A stretch of DNA of 46,039 nt from Kofleriaceae bacterium. Lineage in GTDB: Bacteria; Myxococcota_A; Polyangia; Haliangiales; Haliangiaceae. Location: the NCBI GenBank assembly GCA_019912685.1, contig JAIOII010001041.1, positions 1 to 46,039 of the forward strand. The letters run 5' to 3'. The position numbers and the translations under genes were made by a program. The notes beneath the pieces were generated by a model. That model saw only the letters and a program-made list of their open reading frames with translations, was not told the origin of the DNA and searched no databases. Of the stretch, positions 35,496 through 44,047 are shown piece after piece. The first letter of the stretch is position 1, and each line of letters begins with the position of its first letter.

Positions 35496-36615
35496 GTTCT
35501 CCCCGCTTGAAGGCTTCCTCTACTCGCACCTCGTCCGGTGTGAGCTCAAGGCCCAGCTGCTTCTTGATGACGTTCGTGGTCAACGTCAGGTTGTTTCCAG
35601 ACTTGCAGACACGGCCTGCGACCATCGCGCGGCCTTCCCAGAGCGCCGCGTTCGACCTCGACCAGTCCATCTTGCGAAGCAGCTTGAGCCGCTTGCGCCA
35701 TGCGCCGCCCTCGTGAAGGAGCGCGTTACCCGCTCTTCCAAGCGCGTGGAGCGCGATGCCATGCGAGTGAATGAAGTCGACTCGAATGTCGCCGGCCGCG
35801 AGCTTGCCGCTCTGAACACGCCCCCACTCGGGGAACTGCTCCACGACCTCCTCCCAGAATTCGCGCGCGACCTTCGTGCTTTCTTCCTTGGAGGGGAGCG
35901 TGAGGTTCGAGAGCAACGACCGCGTCGCACCGTAGAGCGCGCTCAACGTGAATAGTCGACGCGAACGCAGCGACAGTGTGCTCCGCTCCATCTCGACGAG
36001 ATCCTTGAAGAGCGGGACGCCTATCGTTACTGAGCGTACGATCTGCGCAAGATCGTCACGATGATCATAGAGAACGCCGAGCGATTTGCTCGGCCGTATC
36101 GCGTTTCGATTCAGGTCCGCGAACATCTGCTGGCAGCGCTTGAGCCCCACGTCCATGAAGAACACGACCGAGATCGTTTCGTCACCGAGCTCAGGGTTCT
36201 CGCGGAGCGCCAGCTCGATCGCAGCGCGTCGATGCTGCCCATCGTTGATGACAAAACGAGCGCTCATCGGGACCCGCAGAACACCGATTCGCTTCGCATC
36301 ACCAGCCTTCCCAAGCGAGTCGAATTTCACCTCGCCGTCGATCGATGCGGTGATCGACGAGAACACGTAGTCCTTCGGGTTCCCGACGATGTACTGCGAC
36401 AGCTCGGGTAGGCGAGCCTTATTGAGGGTGCGTTGAGCACGCAGCTCCGGAACCAGCTCCTCCTCATCGAACAAAAAAATGCGCGGGATCAGTCTCAGCG
36501 GGCACATCGAGATGTAGTACTCTCGCTGCGCCTGCACTCCCGAAATTGCTGGAAAAGCGTAGCCATACGACGGATCCATGAGGTCCTCCGGCGGGGGAAT
36601 CTCCTTGGGGTCCAT
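35467..36615 (-). CDS. dndB: DndB, DGQHR-domain regulator of the dnd operon
   Basis: The protein has 382 aa from the ATG at 36613-36615, which follows AGGTGGGG; the frame is open further, into the divergent dndA region, but that part is not protein-like. The signature DGQHR is at 125-129 in FVINDGQHRRAAIEL, followed by VVFFMDVGLKRCQQMFADLNRNA, typical of DndB. The C-terminal half has EFWEEVVEQFPEW and VDFIHSHGIALHALG. DndB represses dnd transcription in studied bacteria and tunes the modification level. As first gene of the operon next to a divergent dndA, it is well placed to control both. Confidence 0.92.
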   Translation of the reverse strand: MDPKEIPPPEDLMDPSYGYAFPAISGVQAQREYYISMCPLRLIPRIFLFDEEELVPELRAQRTLNKARLPELSQYIVGNPKDYVFSSITASIDGEVKFDSLGKAGDAKRIGVLRVPMSARFVINDGQHRRAAIELALRENPELGDETISVVFFMDVGLKRCQQMFADLNRNAIRPSKSLGVLYDHRDDLAQIVRSVTIGVPLFKDLVEMERSTLSLRSRRLFTLSALYGATRSLLSNLTLPSKEESTKVAREFWEEVVEQFPEWGRVQSGKLAAGDIRVDFIHSHGIALHALGRAGNALLHEGGAWRKRLKLLRKMDWSRSNAALWEGRAMVAGRVCKSGNNLTLTTNVIKKQLGLELTPDEVRVEEAFKRGEHGDKNWQAA

Positions 36616-36660
36616 CAGACCCCACCTGTAGCATCCCCCCCTGATGGTTGTATGCATCCT

Positions 36661-36693
36661 GTACTTGCAAACTGGCGTGGCGCATTTACAAAC
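36661..36693. promoter_or_regulatory. Direct-repeat candidate operator between dndB and dndA
   Basis: GTACTTGCAAAC (36661-36672) and GCATTTACAAAC (36682-36693) match at 9 of 12 positions and start 21 bp apart, two helical turns. A weaker inverted copy with the same TACAA core lies at 36646-36657. They are in the 135-bp gap between the divergent dndB and dndA starts, where a DndB-type repressor would act. No clear -35/-10 pair was settled. Confidence 0.45.
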
Positions 36694-36750
36694 ACGCCCG
36701 CGAGGGTGGCAACTTTTCGGTCTGGAAGGGGCGCCGAGGGCGCGTAGGGC

Positions 36751-37929
36751 ATGGGGCGCGTAGCTGGAACCAAGCGGTCGCCTCAAACGGCAAGCGCGCG
36801 CCCTGTGTACCTGGATTGCTGCGCGACCGCGCCGATGGAAGCGTCCGTTCGAGACATCGTCCTGCGGTACATGGACGAGGAGTACGGAAACGCAGGTAGC
36901 CGCACGCACGAGTACGGCGCGAACGCGAAAGCCGCGGTGGAGCGCGCGCGAGATCAAGTTGCCGCCGTCGTGGCGGCGAAGCGTGACGAGGTGATCTTCA
37001 CCAGCGGCGCCACCGAGGCGAACAACCTTGCCGTCCTGGGGCTCGTTGAAGCAGGAGCGAGGGGGCGCCGGCACATCGTTAGCACCGCCATCGAACACAA
37101 AGCTGTCCTAGAGCCGCTCGACGTTCTTCGTCGTCGAGGTTTCGAAGTCGATCTGGTGCTGCCCACGAAGGGGGGGTGGATCGACCCAGCGGCGATTTCG
37201 TCAGTCCTTCGTCCCGACACATTCCTGGTTTCGGTGATGCACGCGAACAACGAGACCGGGGTTTGCCAACCGATCGATAAGATCTGCGGCGTCCTGGAGA
37301 ACCATCCCGCATACCTGCACGTCGACGCAGCGCAAGGCTTCGGCAAGGAGCTGCCAACGCTACAGCTCCCTCGGATCGACCTCATCAGCATCAGCGGTCA
37401 CAAGATCTACGGCCCGAAGGGCGTTGGCAGCCTCGTGGCACGGAAGCGTGGCTTCGAGCGCGTACCCCTCGCACCGCTCGCGTATGGTGGTGGGCAGGAG
37501 CGAGGGTTGCGGCCCGGAACCATTCCGGTGGCGCTCGTAGCTGGTCTGGGAGCTGCTGCCGAGCTGGCTGTTCGCACGGCACGCGAACGATCACAGGCCT
37601 GCATCGCGTTCCGTGATCGGTTGCTGACTGCAATCGCGCCGCTCAAGCCGCACCACAACGGCGACCCTTCCCGCGCGCTCCCTCACGTCGTAAACGTTTC
37701 CTTCGCGGGCGTTGATTCGGAAGCTGCGATTGTCGCACTCAAGGATATCGTCGCGGTCTCGAACGGCTCGGCCTGCACTTCGCACAGCTACGAACCAAGT
37801 CACGTGCTTCGCGCGATGGGACTTCCCGATGAGACGATCGCAGGAGCGCTCCGTCTCTCATGGAGCCACCTCACTCCCGATCCTGACTGGCCGGCGTTCG
37901 TCGCGGCCATCCGAGCCCTGTTCTCGTAG
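36751..37929 (+). CDS. dndA: DndA, cysteine desulfurase
   Basis: The protein has 392 aa and is a NifS/IscS-type PLP enzyme: VYLDCCATAPM at the N-terminus, SGATEANNLAVLGL (85-98), MHANNETG (163-170), VDAAQGFGK, the PLP Lys218 in SISGHKIYGPKGVG, and the sulfur-carrying Cys342 in NGSACTSHSYEPSHVL. The CCATAP start and short Cys loop are usual for DndA rather than for housekeeping IscS. It mobilises sulfur from cysteine for DndC. It is divergent from dndB and begins a unit with a second DGQHR protein and an HNH gene, an uncommon arrangement. Confidence 0.92.
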   Translation: MGRVAGTKRSPQTASARPVYLDCCATAPMEASVRDIVLRYMDEEYGNAGSRTHEYGANAKAAVERARDQVAAVVAAKRDEVIFTSGATEANNLAVLGLVEAGARGRRHIVSTAIEHKAVLEPLDVLRRRGFEVDLVLPTKGGWIDPAAISSVLRPDTFLVSVMHANNETGVCQPIDKICGVLENHPAYLHVDAAQGFGKELPTLQLPRIDLISISGHKIYGPKGVGSLVARKRGFERVPLAPLAYGGGQERGLRPGTIPVALVAGLGAAAELAVRTARERSQACIAFRDRLLTAIAPLKPHHNGDPSRALPHVVNVSFAGVDSEAAIVALKDIVAVSNGSACTSHSYEPSHVLRAMGLPDETIAGALRLSWSHLTPDPDWPAFVAAIRALFS

Positions 37930-37950
37930 CGACCATCGGAGACCACTCGC

Positions 37951-39690
37951 ATGCCTACGTACAGCTATCGCGTTGTCCGCATCCGCCAGACCGACGCTGG
38001 AAACTGGCTCATCCTGTTCGGCGCACCTGCGACGGACATCGATAGTTGGGCCGGGGTTCCTCGGAAGAAGGAGCAGAGCGAGCAGAGCGACGAGGACACA
38101 GCGGAGACGACCGGATTCCAGCGCGAAATCAACGCCGGACGATTGAAGAGCCTCCTCGAGTTCTATCGGAATCCGAACAACACGATCCAGAATCCTCTTC
38201 TCTGCGCGACGCGTGAAACCTCTCGCGGCAGCGTGGAGTTCGCCGCGGATGGAGGAGCATCCGGCGACCGTGTCGAGACCGGTACGATCACGATCACAAT
38301 CGAGGATCTCGACTCGAAACCACTTGTCGACCTTCTGCGCCACGTGAAGGCTGACCTAGAGGCGCGGGTGCCCGCACTCGCTCAGCATCCCGTTTCCCCG
38401 ACGAAGGTCAAGGAACTGAAGCAGCGCGCGCGGATCGCGCATCCTGTCGAGCCTGAGGAGGAAGCGGATCCGGACGATATCGACGGTGAATCGAACGAGG
38501 ATGCTGCGCCGGAATCGGAGCAGAACGTCACAGCGGTCGTGTTTTCCGACGAGTCGCACATTCTAGAGTTCTGGGAGGATGTCGCCGCGCGTATCCAGGT
38601 CCTCGAGGAGGCTGGCGCCACGCTCGCAGAAGTCGACAACTTCGAGGGATACACAAAGGAGGCGATGATCTCCTTCCTTCGACCTCTCGTCGTCGTCGAC
38701 GGGCAGCACCGTCTCCGTGGAGCCATCGACGCGGCGAAGAGCCAAGCGATGGAGGAACCCTTCCGCAGCGAGATCGAGAACGCGGTCCTTGCGGGGAAGG
38801 ATCCCAGCGTCGTTCAGCGGGAGGTCGAACGACGCGCGGCGCGGATCCTACCGGTGTCCTTGATCATGACTGACGACCCGGCGGAACATGTCTTTCAGTT
38901 CGTCGTCGTCAATCAGAAGGCGACGCCGATTGGACGGGCACTCTTGGGGACGATCGTTTCGACGAGTCTCTCGAACGAGGAGTTGAGTCGCGTCTCGGCT
39001 CGCCTCACACGCGCAGGCATCCCCCTCGACGAGTCGCGCTCCATCGCGTATTTGAGTCGAAACCCCGACAGCCCCTTCTTCAATTTGGTCGAGCGCGGAC
39101 TCTCATCAGATAAGAAAGGCCTTCTTCCCTGGTCTGTCCTCGGCTCACTCGTGGCGATCTTCCAGGAGCTCCGCGGCGGCAAACTCTTCCACGAAAAGAA
39201 CGACTACGCGGACAAGTGGCGCCGTCACCACCTCGAGCACTGTCCGCTCGTAGCGGGTGCCGAGAAACCGTATGCCGCATGGAGCGCTCCAGACGGCCCT
39301 TGGCGGGATGTCTTCGTCGCGTTCTGGACCGCGATTCGAAATCGGCTCGCGAACATGACCGACGTGGAAGCGAAGAACTACTGGGGTGCCGGCCGCGAGT
39401 CGCAGATCTTCAACAAGATCTCTCTCACGATCCTCGCCTCGGACTTCTTCCAGTACCTCTGCGACAAAGACGCAGCGATCAGCTCTGCCACCGAGGTCAA
39501 GGAGCTCGTAGCCGACTGGCTCGACGGCGTCGACCCCACGTACTTCTCGCGCGACTGGAAGCTGAGCGGGGTCAAAAAGGACTCGCCGGGCATCCGACAT
39601 CAGTGGTCGAGGCTGTGGCTGGAGTACCGGAAGGATCCTCGGCGGCTCCCGCACACGAAGAGCTACAGCCAACCCGCCAAGGTGGACTGA
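37951..39690 (+). CDS. Second DGQHR-domain protein
   Basis: The protein has 579 aa. DGQHR is at 250-254 in LVVVDGQHRLRGAIDAAK, followed by LIMTDDPAEHVFQFVVVNQKATPI, the same order as DndB (the sensor-like motif, then a phage-like N-Q-K/N-A block). The N-terminal ~230 residues, with a Glu/Asp-rich insert at about 170-190, and the C-terminal ~200 residues are not in DndB. The protein is thus a larger, divergent member of the DGQHR group. It sits 21 bp after dndA and 15 bp before the HNH gene, so the three should be co-expressed. It may sense or bind phosphorothioated DNA; that is inferred. Confidence 0.75.
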   Translation: MPTYSYRVVRIRQTDAGNWLILFGAPATDIDSWAGVPRKKEQSEQSDEDTAETTGFQREINAGRLKSLLEFYRNPNNTIQNPLLCATRETSRGSVEFAADGGASGDRVETGTITITIEDLDSKPLVDLLRHVKADLEARVPALAQHPVSPTKVKELKQRARIAHPVEPEEEADPDDIDGESNEDAAPESEQNVTAVVFSDESHILEFWEDVAARIQVLEEAGATLAEVDNFEGYTKEAMISFLRPLVVVDGQHRLRGAIDAAKSQAMEEPFRSEIENAVLAGKDPSVVQREVERRAARILPVSLIMTDDPAEHVFQFVVVNQKATPIGRALLGTIVSTSLSNEELSRVSARLTRAGIPLDESRSIAYLSRNPDSPFFNLVERGLSSDKKGLLPWSVLGSLVAIFQELRGGKLFHEKNDYADKWRRHHLEHCPLVAGAEKPYAAWSAPDGPWRDVFVAFWTAIRNRLANMTDVEAKNYWGAGRESQIFNKISLTILASDFFQYLCDKDAAISSATEVKELVADWLDGVDPTYFSRDWKLSGVKKDSPGIRHQWSRLWLEYRKDPRRLPHTKSYSQPAKVD

Positions 39691-39705
39691 TCGAAGCTCA
39701 CGGTC

Positions 39706-40662
39706 ATGGGCCTCGAGGAGATCGACGCGTTCCTTTTCGCGACGCTCGGTCGCGATGAGCTGCCGTGGGAAGCCGGTTCGATCTCCGCGATCGCCGCGCT
39801 GGGAATCCCGGACGGCATGCTCGGTGTTCGCGGCGGATTGCTGCGCGCCGACGTGCGCCTGCTATGGGCCCGCTGGTTCGTCGAAGCGATCTGCGATCCC
39901 GAGCGCTTCGCTCGATCCGGAGACGGCTACGCGCACATTGTTCGGACGGTGCATCGACGCACCCACGCCTTGTTCCCGACGTACCCAGCTGACGAACGCG
40001 ATGTCCTCGCGCTCAAACTCGCGCGCCTCGTCAACGATGAGGTTCAGCGACGACAGCGGCTCGGACGGACGGTCCTGAGCAAGGCGACCCGCGCAGATCT
40101 ACTAGCCGAAGCTGGGGCCCGACCTAGGTGCTGGGTATGTGGGCTCGCCTTCGCCGAGCGGGCGATCGAAGCGTTCCTTGGACATCGATCCGTGAGTGAC
40201 GAGGCTGGATTGCCGGTCTTCCTGGACTTCCTGAAGCCGTCCGGGCTTCAACGCCGAGACCACCAAATCGAGGTGGATCACGTCATGCCAGTGACGCATG
40301 GCGGACAGGACGGGCACAACCTCCGCCTGGCATGCGGCTGGTGCAATGGACACAAGGGCGGGCGGATCTCACTGTACGACGTCATGGGACGCCCGACGGT
40401 TTTCGAGCACCCTACCCTTGGAGCCGTAAGTGCAACTCGCCCGTTCTGGGTCGTGCGGCTGCTCGCTCTGCGGCGGCGGTGCGAGTGGAACGGTACTGGA
40501 GGTTGTCTGCGGACGTCGGAGAACTCGGAGCTAACGGTTTGCCCCCACGACCCCGTTGGCGCCATGAATCCGATCAATCTCCGCGTGACCTGCGCCGAAC
40601 ATGATCCCATTGGTCTCGAGCGGCTCGTTGCGCGTGATCGTTTCCGTCCTGCATCCGCGTGA
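39706..40662 (+). CDS. HNH endonuclease of the Dnd island
   Basis: The protein has 318 aa. The catalytic part is a zinc-type HNH: CWVC (142-145), EVDHVMPVTHGG with D191-H192, N205 in GHNLRLAC, then CGWCNGHKGG (C210, C213, N214, K217), giving a four-Cys zinc site and the H-N-H residues. The first 130 residues are helical and may contact DNA; the last ~80 include two more Cys pairs (RRRCEWNGTGGCL, CPHDPV). The position after dndA and the DGQHR gene suggests a nuclease that responds to the sulfur mark. ScoMcrA is a known PT-dependent HNH nuclease, but clear similarity to it was not established. Confidence 0.85.
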   Translation: MGLEEIDAFLFATLGRDELPWEAGSISAIAALGIPDGMLGVRGGLLRADVRLLWARWFVEAICDPERFARSGDGYAHIVRTVHRRTHALFPTYPADERDVLALKLARLVNDEVQRRQRLGRTVLSKATRADLLAEAGARPRCWVCGLAFAERAIEAFLGHRSVSDEAGLPVFLDFLKPSGLQRRDHQIEVDHVMPVTHGGQDGHNLRLACGWCNGHKGGRISLYDVMGRPTVFEHPTLGAVSATRPFWVVRLLALRRRCEWNGTGGCLRTSENSELTVCPHDPVGAMNPINLRVTCAEHDPIGLERLVARDRFRPASA

Positions 40663-40667
40663 GCCCA

Positions 40668-40817
40668 ATGTCAGATCTCCACACGTGCAACGTCCTTGAC
40701 GTCCGCGTCTGCGCCTGGGAACCTTGTGCTGCGGCAGTACCGGAGCCGGTCCTACGCCAGCGATGCCCTGGCAGAGCGGACGAAAGGGTTCACCCTCGGA
40801 TCACTTGGAACACGTGA
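40668..40817 (+). CDS. Possible 49-aa Cys-containing ORF
   Basis: An ATG six bases after the HNH stop opens a 49-codon frame with four Cys (TCNVLDVRVCAWEPCA..., RQRCPG). It lacks a clear ribosome-binding site and its second half is Arg/Pro-rich. It could be a small product of the same transcript or chance; it competes with the N-terminal extension of the next gene in another frame. Confidence 0.25.
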   Translation: MSDLHTCNVLDVRVCAWEPCAAAVPEPVLRQRCPGRADERVHPRITWNT

Positions 40818-40866
40818 AATCCTGCTCCGCCGGGTGGCATCGGCTTGGCGACGCATGGGAGACGTC

Positions 40867-41652
40867 ATGAGTTCCAAGGTGATCTGCATCGTGCACGGTC
40901 GAAGACCGTGCGAATGCTTGCGTAACAGAGCGGTCGACAAGGACCGGCGCTGTCGCAAGCGAAGCGACCGCCGCAGCGAGCGGCGCCTAGCCCGCCAACG
41001 TGTGCGAGAGACTGGTGAATCCTACTCGGTTGCGCTGGAGGCCGTTCGGCGCGACGCGAACGAAGCAAGACGATCCGACGCAACGCCGACGACAAAGCTC
41101 GGTGCCGCCCTCGCCACGCTCGAGGCACCGGGCGTCGCGTCATCAACAGCTCCGGCGAACGCCGCGACGACGCTCTCGCGTCATGTGTTTCGCGACGCGA
41201 GCGCGCGCGCGCACCACCCGTTCCGGGATACGTGGTTGCGTATGAACGCAAGGATGGCTGAGCCCACCGTTCGAGAGGTCGAACGGAGCGTTCGGGATAC
41301 GATGCGGTATGCGCGTAGCTCGCTGATGCTGATGCCCCCGACCTACTCCAAGCAGGGGCTTCTGCGCCACTTGGCGCGACTGGAAACGCCGCTCGAAGTA
41401 GCTCAAGCTCAACGCCGAGTTGAACTCCTGGGTCGCATTCGAGATCTGTGCGCGATGATTGAAAGTTGTCTGTTGCGCCTCGACCGTGCGATCGAAGAGC
41501 GTGACTGGAGGTATCGACGGCTGTACGACAGTCGGTGGGGAATCCCACAGCCGACAGAACCCAGTGTGGACCCGACAATCGAGGCGGCAGTCGGCCGCGT
41601 CCGCGCGCGGCTTGCCCAGCTGCAGGGGGAAGCGCCGGTCACTCCAACGTGA
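40867..41652 (+). CDS. Hypothetical basic protein
   Basis: The protein has 261 aa from the ATG at 40867 (MSSKVICIVHGRRPCECL); ATGs at 40696 and 40855 are in the same frame, but the part before 40867 is of poor protein character. The N-terminal third is strongly basic (RRCRKRSDRRSERRLARQRVRETGESYSVALEAVRRD, in parts), a composition suited to nucleic-acid binding. The C-terminal half is helical (RDLCAMIESCLLRLDRAIEERDWRYRRLYD). No family was recognised. It overlaps the convergent next gene by 14 bp. Confidence 0.5.
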   Translation: MSSKVICIVHGRRPCECLRNRAVDKDRRCRKRSDRRSERRLARQRVRETGESYSVALEAVRRDANEARRSDATPTTKLGAALATLEAPGVASSTAPANAATTLSRHVFRDASARAHHPFRDTWLRMNARMAEPTVREVERSVRDTMRYARSSLMLMPPTYSKQGLLRHLARLETPLEVAQAQRRVELLGRIRDLCAMIESCLLRLDRAIEERDWRYRRLYDSRWGIPQPTEPSVDPTIEAAVGRVRARLAQLQGEAPVTPT

Positions 41653-43147
41653 GTGGCTGAGGAAGCCCCGTCGCGTTCGCAGCAAGCGTCTCCTCGGAGA
41701 CCGGCTCGAGGTCGTAGAAGAACGACTCCATGAACCCGTCGGCGAACGTAACGCGGCGGAAGCCAAGTTCCTGGAGCGTCGGCAGAAAGGCGCCCTGGTT
41801 CATCGACCCGCCGTCGGTGATCTTGTGGGCCCAGGCGCGGTTGAACAGCACGTAGGTGATCGTCAACCGGTCCTTGCGCTGACCGCTCACCCGAACGCGC
41901 ACATCGAGCCCCTCGTCGAGGAGCTTGGTCTCGTACTTGTCCGCCCACGCCAGGCGCTGCTTCTTCGCGATGTCTCGCAGACCCGCCGCCATCGTCCGGA
42001 TCATCGCCTTGCGGCACCGCTCCAACCCGGTGGTCACCTTGACAGCCTCCTTGTAGAGCGGCTCGCCGCGGCGCACGGTCTGCAACCGCGACCACGCCTT
42101 CTTGACCTCGAGCGGCGTGTCGCACAGCGTTCGCGACCGCTGCACCGTCGTCGCCGCGGCGATCGCCGATTCGATCTGCATCCGGCGCACTGCCTTCGTC
42201 TGGGCGTCGAGCAACCCCGGCAGGTCGGGCGTCGATGGCGCCACCTGCTGCGCGGTGTGGAGCGCCGTGAGGGCCTCCTCGTGCTTGCCGCCGCCCGCGA
42301 GCACCTTGCTGTGCGCGACGAGCTGGGCACCGAACAGCACGGCGTCCTCCGCGCTGAGTGCGCCGAACCGACGCGCCTCCTCGAACTTCGCCACGGAGCC
42401 GGCCGCGCCGTCGGCCGTGGACGCCATGCGGCGCGCTTCGCTCACCGCCGCGTCGAACGCGGCCTTGCGCTCGGCATCGATCACCTGTTCGGCCGCTGCC
42501 GCGCCTTCCGAAGCGCGCCGCTTCTCCTCGGCCATGTCGGCCACACCGCAGGCGGCGGCTGCCGCGTCGTACGCGGCCTTGACCTCCGCGGCGGGGCGGC
42601 CAGCGCGCTTGGCCGTTTCGGCGTGGGCCGTTGCGCCTTCGCAGGCGGAGATCCGCTCGCCTCGAATGTTGAGACCCGCGAGTGTTCCAACGAGGAGCAG
42701 CGCGATGATTGCGAAGGTCCACGCGCGCCGCTTGAGCAACACGGCGGAGATCGTGCGCAGCCATGATGGTGCCCAGTCCATCCGGCTCAGGACCAAGCCG
42801 ACCGCGACGAGGACCACCAAGAAGCCGAGCAGGACGCCGACGTGCGCGGAGCGACCGACCACGTACGTGACGCCGACGCCGAACAGCATCGCGGCGATGA
42901 CGGCGAACGCGATCTTGGTGCCGCGCGGCGTCTCGACGCGCGGCATGCCCGAGCTCGTCGAGAGCGCTCGTGCCGCGTGCCGGAAGTGCGACGCGAACTG
43001 CTGGATCTCATCGGCGCGACGAGCCGAGGTCCACGAGGAATGGCGGATCGACGTCGCCGGTCCCACCTGTCCGCTGTGGATCCACGCCACGACGACGTCG
43101 CTTCGGTCGGCCGGTTGCCACGTACCATCCAGATGGACCATCCACAT
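41639..43147 (-). CDS. GYF-domain membrane protein
   Basis: The protein has 502 aa from the ATG at 43145-43147. Residues 2-55 form a GYF_2-type domain (WMVHLDGTWQPADRSDVVVAWIHSGQVGPATSIRHSSW, in parts). Three membrane helices follow at about 78-98, 103-121 and 142-159. The C-terminal ~340 residues hold Ala/Glu-rich helices (tetratricopeptide-like in feel) and end in a beta domain with RLTITYVLFNRAWAHKI and GFRRVTFADGFMESFFYDL. This layout, GYF plus membrane helices plus a soluble domain, recurs in myxobacteria; the ligand is unknown. Confidence 0.75.
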   Translation of the reverse strand: MWMVHLDGTWQPADRSDVVVAWIHSGQVGPATSIRHSSWTSARRADEIQQFASHFRHAARALSTSSGMPRVETPRGTKIAFAVIAAMLFGVGVTYVVGRSAHVGVLLGFLVVLVAVGLVLSRMDWAPSWLRTISAVLLKRRAWTFAIIALLLVGTLAGLNIRGERISACEGATAHAETAKRAGRPAAEVKAAYDAAAAACGVADMAEEKRRASEGAAAAEQVIDAERKAAFDAAVSEARRMASTADGAAGSVAKFEEARRFGALSAEDAVLFGAQLVAHSKVLAGGGKHEEALTALHTAQQVAPSTPDLPGLLDAQTKAVRRMQIESAIAAATTVQRSRTLCDTPLEVKKAWSRLQTVRRGEPLYKEAVKVTTGLERCRKAMIRTMAAGLRDIAKKQRLAWADKYETKLLDEGLDVRVRVSGQRKDRLTITYVLFNRAWAHKITDGGSMNQGAFLPTLQELGFRRVTFADGFMESFFYDLEPVSEETLAANATGLPQPLTLE

Positions 43148-43493
43148 ACGGTGCGAGTCTCCCCTCCTTGGGACGAGCATACGCGGTCGGGGAGATCGAC
43201 CGCCGAGCGAGAACCCAGATAAGCCAGAGTGTCTCGCCCGAAGCACTTCCACGGGATGTGACGCTCGATCCTGCCCGTATCGGGCGCGACGCCAGCCGCA
43301 TCGCCGATGAGGTCAATCATCCCACCTCGTCGGTCTGGTGGGCACGGAGGTCGCGGTGCCCTCGAGATCGGGCCCCGACATCCCGGCCGGCGTTCTCGAG
43401 AACGTCGTTCGCACCGTCCTCGAGTTTGGGATCACAGCGACTTCGAAAACGAATAGCTCACTACGCGTCAGGCTGATCCGTTACCATCATCGA
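43148..43493. other. Gap between divergent genes
   Basis: About 345 bases between the starts of the GYF-domain gene (minus) and the transglutaminase-like gene (plus). The frames here give no protein-like translation. The stretch from about 43440 to 43493 is less GC-rich and is a fair place for the promoter of the downstream gene, but no distinct motif was fixed. Confidence 0.4.
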
Positions 43494-44030
43494 ATGCTCG
43501 TGGCCTATGAGATCGGCGCCGCCTGCCCTCGCTGCCTCTGTGTCCAGCCGTCGCCCGTGAGCTGGTGCCGCGCAGCGTCCCAGCTCGTTCGCCCCGACGA
43601 GGTTGGCCATCTCCTCACTGCGCGGCCGCGTCGCCTCGGTCGCCCGGTTCCGCTCGGCGAGAACATCGCCGCATGGTTCCGCGGGAAGTTGCTCGCGGGC
43701 GAGCTGGCGTACGTGCCCGACCCCGAGAGCTGTGATCGGTGGTGCGGCCCCGCGACGACGCTAGAGCTCGGGACAGGGGACTGCGATGACCTAGCGATCC
43801 TCGCCGCGTCCCTCATTCAGGCCGCCGGAGGGTCGTGCGTGTTGATCATCGGGCGGCTCTGTACGTCCGAGGGTTGTGATGGCCACGCCTGGGTTGAAGG
43901 ATTTGACTCGAAGGGGCACTTCCTGCTCGAAGCGACGTCTGGCGCGCTCTATCGCGGCCGTCCCGCGGCGTATCAGCCGCTGGTTGTCTCCGATGGCGTC
44001 CGCTGCGTCGCGCACCGACTCGCCGCGTGA
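43494..44030 (+). CDS. Transglutaminase-like cysteine protease-fold protein
   Basis: The protein has 178 aa from the ATG at 43494; the frame is open 52 codons further upstream with a poorer composition. The core carries GTGDCDDLAILAASLIQAAGGSC with Cys97, GCDGHAWVEGF with His131, and HFLLEAT where the third residue is Glu146 rather than the usual Asp. This is the Cys-His-Asp/Glu order of transglutaminase-like enzymes. The N-terminal part has four Cys (CPRCLC, SWC) that may bind a metal. It is likely an enzyme acting on protein amides or peptides, with substrate unknown. Confidence 0.7.
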   Translation: MLVAYEIGAACPRCLCVQPSPVSWCRAASQLVRPDEVGHLLTARPRRLGRPVPLGENIAAWFRGKLLAGELAYVPDPESCDRWCGPATTLELGTGDCDDLAILAASLIQAAGGSCVLIIGRLCTSEGCDGHAWVEGFDSKGHFLLEATSGALYRGRPAAYQPLVVSDGVRCVAHRLAA

Positions 44031-44047
44031 GCCTGGTGCTCCACCGG

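Noticed and set aside
36616-37098. N-terminal extension of the dndB frame
   Set aside because: It would run through the divergent dndA start and is not protein-like; a good ribosome-binding site supports the start at 36615.
41409-42764. A 451-codon minus-strand frame overlapping the GYF-domain gene
   Set aside because: It is a shifted frame of the GYF-domain gene, with Arg/Gly-rich nonsense.
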